A DNA stretch of 34,313 nucleotides from JAWVZB01 sp033722375. GTDB taxonomy: Bacteria > Actinomycetota > Nitriliruptoria > Nitriliruptorales > Nitriliruptoraceae. This document shows, piece by piece, positions 31,328 to 34,313 of the stretch. The first letter of the stretch is position 1. The number at the start of each line of letters is the position of its first letter. The position numbers and the translations under genes are program-made. Under the pieces are notes generated by a model. It ran no database searches and was not told the DNA's origin. It saw nothing but the letters and a program-made list of their open reading frames with translations. Location: positions 1 to 34,313 of the forward strand of contig JAWVZB010000018.1 of the NCBI GenBank assembly GCA_033722375.1, in the 5' to 3' direction.

Positions 31328-31623
31328 TGATGAACGCGCTGTACGTGACGACGCTGGTGGCGGTCGGACTCCTGATCCTCGCGGTCGCCGTCACCCTGCT
31401 GGTCGTGACCTACCTCCTGTGGCGCACGCGATCCACGCTCGCCGACGTGGGCGATGCCATCGCCACCATCGCCGACCGCACCCAGCCGCTGGGGCCAGCG
31501 TTGACTGCGGTCAACGAGGACCTGCTGGCGGTGCGCAACGCCCTGGTGGATGCCCTCCCAGTGCCGCCCGATGCGCCCGACGCGACCGCGCAGCGCACCG
31601 AGATGTCCGGGAGTGAGTCGTGA
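31327..31623 (+). CDS. Small single-helix membrane protein 2 of the hydrogenase operon
   Basis: 98 residues: membrane helix at about residues 8-32 (TTLVAVGLLILAVAVTLLVV), then an amphipathic region with TLADVGDAIATIADRTQPLG and PALTAVNEDLLAVRNAL, and an acidic Pro-rich tail. The post-membrane segment aligns with that of small protein 5 (TLAxVG ... GPAxxxxNxxL), so the two are probably paralogues. It overlaps its neighbours at both ends (TGATG upstream, GTGA downstream), indicating coupled translation. Function unknown. Confidence 0.7.
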   Translation: MMNALYVTTLVAVGLLILAVAVTLLVVTYLLWRTRSTLADVGDAIATIADRTQPLGPALTAVNEDLLAVRNALVDALPVPPDAPDATAQRTEMSGSES

Positions 31624-31865
31624 ACGAGACATCATGGATCGTCGGGTTCGTCGTCGGCGGCGTGGTGGTCGTGATCGTCGTCGCGGTCGTGCTGACCATC
31701 ATCAAGCTCGCAACCGACATCCGTGACGTGGCGCGCGACATCGTGGGCGATCTCGAACGGGCACAGGCCGGGACGGCCCCGCTGTGGGAGGTACGAACGA
31801 CGAACCAGGTCGCCGGCGACATCAACCTCGCCGCGCGGCGTGCCCGCGAACTGCTCGAACGGTGA
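31620..31865 (+). CDS. Small single-helix membrane protein 3 of the hydrogenase operon
   Basis: 81 residues: one membrane helix at about residues 6-29 (WIVGFVVGGVVVVIVVAVVL), followed by a cytoplasmic amphipathic helix (KLATDIRDVARDIVGDLERA) and an end rich in Arg and Ala (DINLAARRARELLER). Starts at GTG 31620 inside the preceding stop (GTGA overlap) and its own stop overlaps the next GTG. No family recognised; the layout, N-terminal helix then charged helices, is the same as for its four neighbours. Confidence 0.7.
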   Translation: MNETSWIVGFVVGGVVVVIVVAVVLTIIKLATDIRDVARDIVGDLERAQAGTAPLWEVRTTNQVAGDINLAARRARELLER

Positions 31866-32158
31866 CAGGAAACCCCGTGCTGCTCGCGACCGAGGTGTCA
31901 TCCGAGCTCGCCGGCTGGTGGTGGGCCGCGGTGATCGCCGGGCTCGTCGTCGCCGTGGTGCTCGTGGTCCTGCTCGAGAGCCTGCTGCGGCGGGTCCTCG
32001 AGATCGAGCGGGGCGCCGAACAGGTCTGGCACGCGGGCAAGCTCGTGGCGAGGAACACGGCCACGGTCTGGATGATCGGCGAAGCCGCGGACACCGTGGA
32101 CGAGGTCGCGGCCGAAGCGACTCGGCACGCACAGCTCTTCCAGTCCAAGGAGGGCTGA
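31862..32158 (+). CDS. Small single-helix membrane protein 4 of the hydrogenase operon
   Basis: 98 residues: membrane helix at about residues 19-41 (AVIAGLVVAVVLVVLLESLL) after a short lead with three Trp (GWWWAA). A long cytoplasmic helix follows (RRVLEIERGAEQVWHAGKLV ... IGEAADTVDEVAAEATRH) with two histidines. GTG at 31862 overlaps the previous stop (GTGA); GTG 31877 is an alternative. Function unknown; position one gene before the hydrogenase pair suggests a role in anchoring or electron transfer. Confidence 0.7.
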   Translation: MTGNPVLLATEVSSELAGWWWAAVIAGLVVAVVLVVLLESLLRRVLEIERGAEQVWHAGKLVARNTATVWMIGEAADTVDEVAAEATRHAQLFQSKEG

Positions 32159-32159
32159 C

Positions 32160-32429
32160 GTGCTGGAGCTTCTGATCACCCTGACGATCGTCGAGATCGT
32201 GGTCGCGCTCGGCGTGCTGGTCTTCTACCTGATCCGCATCGTCGCGAGTCTCCGTCGCACGTCCCAGACCCTCGCCAAGGTCGGCTTCGGGGTGCGGGCC
32301 ATCGAGAAGCAGGTCGGGGCCGTCGGACCCGCGGTCGAACGGATCAACACGACCCTGACCGCGGTGGCTGAGGCCGCACCCACGCTGGTCGACAACGCCG
32401 AGCGCCTGGCCGACAGGAGCGGACGATGA
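32160..32429 (+). CDS. Small single-helix membrane protein 5 of the hydrogenase operon
   Basis: 89 residues: N-terminal membrane helix (about 4-27, LLITLTIVEIVVALGVLVFY), then SLRRTSQTLAKVGFGVRAIE and VGPAVERINTTLTAVAEAAP, an amphipathic stretch similar to small protein 2. Starts at GTG 32160, 1 base after the previous stop. The stop overlaps the ATG of the hydrogenase small subunit (ATGA), so it is translationally coupled to the enzyme. Confidence 0.75.
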   Translation: MLELLITLTIVEIVVALGVLVFYLIRIVASLRRTSQTLAKVGFGVRAIEKQVGAVGPAVERINTTLTAVAEAAPTLVDNAERLADRSGR

Positions 32430-33823
32430 CCACCACCGACGACACGCGCACGAGCCCCGCGGAGCAGTTGCTCGAGGTGCTCGGTCCGGTGGATCGCTTC
32501 AACCACGACCGCGAGGACCTCGGCGACTTCGGCATGCCTTCGCGCGCCTACATGGAGGACATGCTCGCCCCGGTCGCAGCCGCTGGCCCCGAGAGCCGGC
32601 TCGGACCGCTCGAGAAGGTCCACGCGTTCTGGTTCGCAGGCATGTCCTGCGACGGCTGCACCATCGCGGCCACCGGCGCGACCACCCCCTCGGTCGAGAG
32701 CCTGCTGCTGGGCTCTCACCCCGGCCTGCCGCGGGTCGTGCTCCACCACCCGGTCGTCAACATCGAGGCCGGCCCCAACTACATGAGGCCCCACGAGCTC
32801 GCCGTCAAGGGCGAGCTCGACGCCCCCTACGTCATCATCCTCGAGGGCTCGATCAGCGACGAGCTCGTGGCCCACGAGCAGGGCGGCTACTGGTCGGGCC
32901 AGGGCGAGGAGCCGTGGGGCCCCGACGGGGCGCACCGGACCGTCACCACCGACGAGTGGATCGCCCGCCTGGCTCCGGGGGCGGCGGCGTCGATCGCCAT
33001 CGGTACGTGCGCGACCTGGGGTGGCATCCCGTCTGCCGAGGGGAACCCCACCGGGGCGATGAGCCTCATGGACTTCCTCGGCAAGGACTACCGCAGCGCC
33101 TTCGGGCTCCCGGTCGTCAACATCCCCGGCTGCGCGCCCGTGGGGGACAACTTCACCGAGACCGTCGCCGGCATCCTCTACTTCCTCCAGGGCTTCGGCC
33201 CGCTGCCCGAGTTCGACGAGCTCGGGCGCCCCGCCTGGCTGTTCGGCGAGACCGTCCACCGCCACTGCGTGCGGGGCGCGTACTACGAGGAAGGCAGCTT
33301 CGCCGAGGAGTTCGGCGACCCCGACTGCCTCGTCGAGATCGGCTGCTGGGGGCCGGTGGTGAACTGCAACATCACCTCACGTGGCGCGATCCGCCACGTC
33401 GGCGGTTGCATGAACTCCGGGGGTGCGTGCATCGGCTGCACCATGCCGGGGTTCCCCGACAAGTTCACGCCGTTCTACAAGACGCCGCCCGGCTCGAACG
33501 TCTCGACCACGGCGTCGAGGACCCTCGGGCGGCTGATCAAACCGCTCCGTGAATTCACCAACGCCGGGCTGAACCGGGAGGTCCGATGGGACCTGCACGA
33601 CGACGTGCCGAGCGGCTGGGCCAAGGAGAAGGGCGAGCCCGGACCGGTCAGCGACCTCGGCCACAAGCTCTACCACTACCTGCGCCGCCGCGGCGACACC
33701 GGCAAGAACGGCGGCGACGAGTGGGGCAAGACGCCCCAGTGGACCGAGAAGAAGGAGCCGGGCTACCGCCCCGGCCGTGACGGGGAGCGCAGACCCGCCA
33801 GCCAGACCCGAGCAGAGGACTGA
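32426..33823 (+). CDS. [NiFe] hydrogenase small (Fe-S) subunit, high-affinity actinobacterial type
   Basis: 465 residues. Fe-S ligands: FAGMSCDGCTIA (Cys75, Cys78), AIGTCATWGG (Cys195), VNIPGCAPVGDN (Cys236) for the proximal cluster; HRHCVRG (Cys281), Cys301, Cys307, and NSGGACIGCTMPGFPD with Cys328, Cys335 and Cys338 for the medial and distal clusters. The sequence style resembles group 1h/1l hydrogenases that oxidise trace H2 in aerobic bacteria; subgroup is inferred. There is no Tat signal peptide (the usual RRxFxK is absent) and no C-terminal membrane helix. Instead about 115 charged residues follow the last cluster motif. Attachment to the membrane may therefore depend on the five small proteins upstream. 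Confidence 0.94.
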   Translation: MTTTDDTRTSPAEQLLEVLGPVDRFNHDREDLGDFGMPSRAYMEDMLAPVAAAGPESRLGPLEKVHAFWFAGMSCDGCTIAATGATTPSVESLLLGSHPGLPRVVLHHPVVNIEAGPNYMRPHELAVKGELDAPYVIILEGSISDELVAHEQGGYWSGQGEEPWGPDGAHRTVTTDEWIARLAPGAAASIAIGTCATWGGIPSAEGNPTGAMSLMDFLGKDYRSAFGLPVVNIPGCAPVGDNFTETVAGILYFLQGFGPLPEFDELGRPAWLFGETVHRHCVRGAYYEEGSFAEEFGDPDCLVEIGCWGPVVNCNITSRGAIRHVGGCMNSGGACIGCTMPGFPDKFTPFYKTPPGSNVSTTASRTLGRLIKPLREFTNAGLNREVRWDLHDDVPSGWAKEKGEPGPVSDLGHKLYHYLRRRGDTGKNGGDEWGKTPQWTEKKEPGYRPGRDGERRPASQTRAED

Positions 33824-33826
33824 GCC

Positions 33827-34313
33827 GTGTGCTTCAAGAACCTCCCCGTCGAGTTCGACGAGGCGGGCAACGCCACGCTGAAGGGCGGCATCGCCAACCC
33901 GTACGCCGTCGACGTCAGCAAGCCCGACGTCGGGATGACCGACGAGGAGCGTGAGGCCCGGATCCAGGAGCTCATGGCTCGGCAAGGTCACATCAAGGAC
34001 CTCAACATGGACCCGGTCACCCGGGTCGCGGGCGCACTCGCGGTCAACGTGACCGCTGACCTCGATGAGGGGCGCTACCTCGATGCCCGCTCGCAGGCGA
34101 CGCTGTTCCGCGGTTACGAGGTGATCCTCATGGGTCGCGACCCGCGCGATGCGATCTTCGTCTCCTCCCGGGCCTGTGGCGTCTGCGGTGGGGTGCACGC
34201 CCACTGTTCGGGCTACGCGATCGAGATGGCGATGGGCCTCCAGCCTCCGCCCCTCGGGACGGTCGTGCGCAACATCCAGGAAGCCTGCGAGATGGGCTAC
34301 GACAACCCCCTCC
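33827..34313 (+). CDS. [NiFe] hydrogenase large subunit, N-terminal part (runs off the window)
   Basis: 162 codons are visible from GTG 33827, 3 bases after the small-subunit stop. The text begins CFKNLPVEFDEAGNATLKGG. The L1 nickel-binding motif is RACGVCGGVHAHCSGYAIE, with Cys117 and Cys120 as ligands of the NiFe centre. The upstream LNMDPVTRVAGALAVNV is the conserved early motif. The C-terminal L2 motif, which holds the other two ligands and could in principle contain selenocysteine in this Sec-decoding organism, lies beyond the edge. Maturation genes (hyp) are not in the window. Confidence 0.93.
   Translation, partial: MCFKNLPVEFDEAGNATLKGGIANPYAVDVSKPDVGMTDEEREARIQELMARQGHIKDLNMDPVTRVAGALAVNVTADLDEGRYLDARSQATLFRGYEVILMGRDPRDAIFVSSRACGVCGGVHAHCSGYAIEMAMGLQPPPLGTVVRNIQEACEMGYDNPL

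Overview
The window is very GC-rich and densely packed, with many GTG starts and many 1-4 base overlaps (ATGA/GTGA). It has several leaderless promoters (TAnnnT about 7 bases before the start codon) and a conserved block that matches Mycobacterium mec-cysO-cysM ... MBL-rph-rdgB. Together these point to a high-GC actinobacterium. It decodes UGA as selenocysteine and carries a [NiFe] hydrogenase, which would fit a deep-branching lineage rather than a mycobacterium. The lineage is an inference. I see no mobile elements, CRISPR arrays or phage genes, and no gene-free stretch longer than about 200 bases.

Region 1 (1-9.4 kb) starts with a cut-off uracil-DNA glycosylase gene facing selD. selD has an in-frame UGA at the active-site position, so it is itself a selenoprotein. 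Next comes the sulfur-carrier cysteine pathway: the JAMM peptidase mec, the ubiquitin-like CysO and the cysteine synthase CysM, interrupted by a topoisomerase IB gene on the other strand. CysO here continues 14 residues past its Gly-Gly. After a membrane-anchored hypothetical protein come a metallo-beta-lactamase-fold enzyme, RNase PH, the RdgB/HAM1 pyrophosphatase and an ABC exporter.

Region 2 (9-15.5 kb) holds stand-alone genes: a metal-dependent amidohydrolase, an epimerase-like SDR, a serine beta-lactamase-like hydrolase, a methyltransferase, tRNA-Leu(UAG), a sirtuin, a divergent amidohydrolase_2 protein and a 35-residue putative lipoprotein.

Region 3 (15.5-21.8 kb) is a transition-metal island framed by two Fur-family regulators. 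The first precedes an ECF-type Ni/Co importer (CbiMN-CbiQ-CbiO), whose promoter carries a palindrome over the -35 element. The second (Zur-like) follows a ZnuA-ZnuB / divergent ZnuC zinc importer with a Fur-type palindrome in the divergent spacer. Nickel import would serve the hydrogenase at the right edge.

Region 4 (22-29.7 kb) opens with a second selenoprotein, a peroxiredoxin-like (AhpC/TSA_2) protein with a UxxC active site and a hairpin behind the UGA. It is followed by a minus-strand set: TVP38-type membrane protein, YnjB-like binding lipoprotein, YnjD-like ATPase, a mercuric-reductase-like flavoprotein and two YnjC-like permeases. A CDP-alcohol phosphotransferase (YnjF-like) is inserted on the opposite strand. 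The family set resembles the E. coli ydjXYZ-ynjABCDEF neighbourhood, whose substrate is not firmly known. A role in selenium supply is a hypothesis.

Region 5 (29.9-34.3 kb) has an eight-helix membrane protein with an internal duplication, a terminator, then an operon of five tiny single-helix membrane proteins leading straight into the [NiFe] hydrogenase small subunit and the first half of the large subunit, which runs off the window. The five small proteins look like a membrane-attachment or electron-transfer module for a hydrogenase that has no signal peptide. They are the best candidate for an under-described system here.
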